In this document: in pieces, positions 53,351 to 54,501 of the stretch | How positions within the stretch are numbered: the first letter of the stretch is position 1 | How the letters are laid out: every line of letters starts with the position of its first letter | Virus record (IMG/VR): IMGVR_UViG_3300018757_000023 | Coordinates: 1 to 54,501 of that record | Source: a virus | DNA length: 54,501 bases | Reading direction: 5' to 3' (one strand) | Made by a program: the position numbers and the translations under genes | The notes under the pieces: generated by a model | Database searches by the model: none | Told to the model about the DNA's origin: nothing | The model's input: only the letters and a program-made list of their open reading frames with translations

Positions 53351-54100
53351 CTATTGAGTCAACAATTCCTCTCTCTTGGTGATTACATGATCCCAATCAA
53401 TCACATACACTTTTACCCCTGCTAGTTTATATCTGTCGCCAGCTTGTGTGTAAATTTTCTCGGTGAACTCCCTTGTTTCCTCATTGAAGGAAAGAGAGCC
53501 TTGAACGGGATCGATCTGACGGGAGAACACTTTGGAAATGGAAATTTTCACTTTATCAATTTGATACCCGTTGATGAAGGAACCTTGTGAATTTTTTTCG
53601 AGCATATAGAACATGTTGGCGTGAACCATGCGAGAAATGGGAGTCAAGGTCCCGGTGCTTTCCATCTTGGGAATAACAAGCTCTTGGTTGTTTACAATAT
53701 TAACCACTTTTTCGTAATAGGGACGTAAAGCGTACACATAATCCAATGGATGTGGATAATTTTGCTGACCTTGCATTCCCGCATACTGTGGTGCATTTTT
53801 GGCTCGATCAGCACTTTCAAAACGGACAGCAGGCGTGTCGTTATCCCACGTTTGACCGATGCCAAACATATTGGCAATGGTAGCGGCAGGAACATACACG
53901 TTGCCGTTGTAGCTAAATGGCTCTGCCTTGGTTTGAATCTCTTGGCCATTGACAATTAATTTGATATTTGCAAAATGTACCCGTATGGCTTCCGTTGCCT
54001 TTTTTGCCAGTACGCTGTTGCTCCCGGCCATCATTCCCCCCGTAAACAATAACGCCCCTGCAACGCTTCCAATGACGATTTTCTTCGAAATATTCAACAC
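53351..54100 (-). CDS. Secreted stalk-domain (copper amine oxidase N-terminal-like) protein
   Basis: GTG at 54100, behind AAGGAGTGAG, gives a 249-residue protein with a signal peptide (ISKKIVIGSVAGALLFTGGM, ending SNSVLAKKA) and a stalk domain (IKLIVNGQEIQTKAEPFSYN, GNVYVPAATIANMFGIG). The rest is soluble and unassigned (MVHANMFYMLEKNSQGSFIN). This family is abundant in Brevibacillus and Paenibacillus as exported or wall-linked proteins. The same domain type ends the phage endolysin. Confidence 0.85.
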   Translation of the reverse strand: MLNISKKIVIGSVAGALLFTGGMMAGSNSVLAKKATEAIRVHFANIKLIVNGQEIQTKAEPFSYNGNVYVPAATIANMFGIGQTWDNDTPAVRFESADRAKNAPQYAGMQGQQNYPHPLDYVYALRPYYEKVVNIVNNQELVIPKMESTGTLTPISRMVHANMFYMLEKNSQGSFINGYQIDKVKISISKVFSRQIDPVQGSLSFNEETREFTEKIYTQAGDRYKLAGVKVYVIDWDHVITKREELLTQ

Positions 54101-54375
54101 GGATCTCACTCCTTCTTGCTTTTGTTTATACAAATTAAACGTTGAAGAGAAATAAATGTTGCATGCTCAAGACAAATAGGGAAAATACCTGGGCTGGTGT
54201 TCATTACATAGAAGGAACCACTGAATCGGCAAATCGGAGGAGGCGTGAAATCCCATTACATAACAGGTTCCGCATGCAAGGACATCTTTTTATGAAAACG
54301 TGGGCCAATCTCCCTTTTGGGAAGATCCGCAAAATATCTTAATAGCTGGTAGAACTTTGACAGAGGCGGGAAATA

Positions 54376-54416
54376 AAAAGACGGACACCATCAGCTGGAT
54401 GCGGTGTCCGTTTTTC
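54376..54416. terminator. Bidirectional terminator next to the protease gene
   Basis: CGGACACC pairs with GGTGTCCG, flanked by AAAAAG on the left and TTTTTCC on the right, so it can stop transcription both ways. It lies directly after the leftward protease fragment. Confidence 0.85.
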
Positions 54417-54420
54417 CGTA

Positions 54421-54501
54421 TTATTTCAGAGCCTTGTATGCATTAGCCTCGCCAGCTCCGAAGTATTGGTCTGTCCCTCTTTTGCCCATGTCAATCGCTG
54501 T
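54421..54501 (-). CDS. Subtilisin-like S8 serine protease, C-terminal fragment
   Basis: Read leftward from the window edge, the last 26 codons give TAIDMGKRGTDQYFGAGEAN and YKALK, the typical end of S8 peptidases (DLG..G.D..YG.G.vnA..A). Only the end is in the window, so the catalytic residues are not seen. Confidence 0.7.
   Translation of the reverse strand, partial: TAIDMGKRGTDQYFGAGEANAYKALK

Noticed and set aside
54142-54342. 66-codon plus-strand frame near the right edge
   Set aside because: No ribosome site at its start and no recognisable sequence; the interval 54101-54375 appears to be a promoter region and spacer.
1-54501. tRNA genes, rRNA, insertion sequences and CRISPR arrays
   Set aside because: None recognised by eye; tRNA detection in particular would need tRNAscan-SE to exclude.

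Overview
The window holds one apparently complete temperate phage genome of about 51.9 kb (roughly 414 to 52302), flanked by short pieces of a Firmicutes chromosome. Shine-Dalgarno spacing, GTG/TTG start use, a mid-40s GC feel, the spore-associated YyaC gene and host genes for a stalk-domain (copper amine oxidase N-terminal-like) protein and a subtilisin-family protease fit a Paenibacillaceae host such as Brevibacillus. The contractile-tail gene order matches the PBSX/Xkd type, and the size and layout resemble the roughly 54-kb Brevibacillus myoviruses of the Jimmer group. These affiliations are inference from memory, not from a search.

Boundaries: a large serine integrase (446-1936, minus) lies next to attL. 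attL is the last 13 codons of a sulfite-oxidase-like molybdopterin oxidoreductase gene. The same end is repeated, with different bases but nearly the same amino acids, at 52288-52326 just before a 26-bp palindromic terminator. The phage therefore integrates into the 3' end of that gene and supplies a replacement terminus.

Layout inside the prophage: (i) 0.4-5 kb is the lysogeny and immunity region, with integrase, ImmA/IrrE protease, CI-like repressor, Cro-like regulator, several AAATT-type operator palindromes, a Rha/ORF6C antirepressor and a leftward membrane-protein moron. (ii) 5-22.9 kb is the early and middle region. It carries an HTH regulator, a phage sigma factor, YyaC, Gam-ERF-SSB recombination genes, an HNH protein, a replication initiator with an embedded iteron-like origin and its DnaC-like helicase loader. 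It also carries RusA, a small tyrosine recombinase, a split and overlapping cytosine methyltransferase, an ASCH protein, dUTPase, a late regulator and many small genes. A DUF6547-type gene and a broken barstar-like gene lie on the opposite strand. (iii) 22.9-44.1 kb is the late region: terminase, portal, MuF-like protein, scaffold, decoration, capsid E, connectors, sheath, tube, a tail chaperone with an A-AAA-AAC frameshift, tape measure, a free copy of the tape-measure C-terminal domain, baseplate XkdP to XkdU, a fibre and XkdX. A membrane-protein moron with its own promoter and terminator interrupts the tail genes. (iv) 44.1-46 kb is lysis: a structured leader, a ComEA-like HhH protein, two holin-like proteins and a DUF1906 endolysin with a stalk domain.

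(v) 46-52.3 kb is an accessory right arm. It begins with an isolated cassette for a small Gly-Pro repeat peptide and a gene behind a possible LexA box. A plasmid- or conjugation-like leftward module follows: an 862-residue HerA/VirD4-like ATPase, a short membrane peptide, a VirB2/TrbC-pilin-like protein, a ribbon-helix-helix protein and iteron-like repeats. It ends with three regulators (short HTH, LytTR, XRE) that share GTCCAA-type operators. This arm, the overlapping methyltransferase frames and the small autonomous cassettes are the least ordinary parts. No CRISPR array, insertion sequence or tRNA was recognised.
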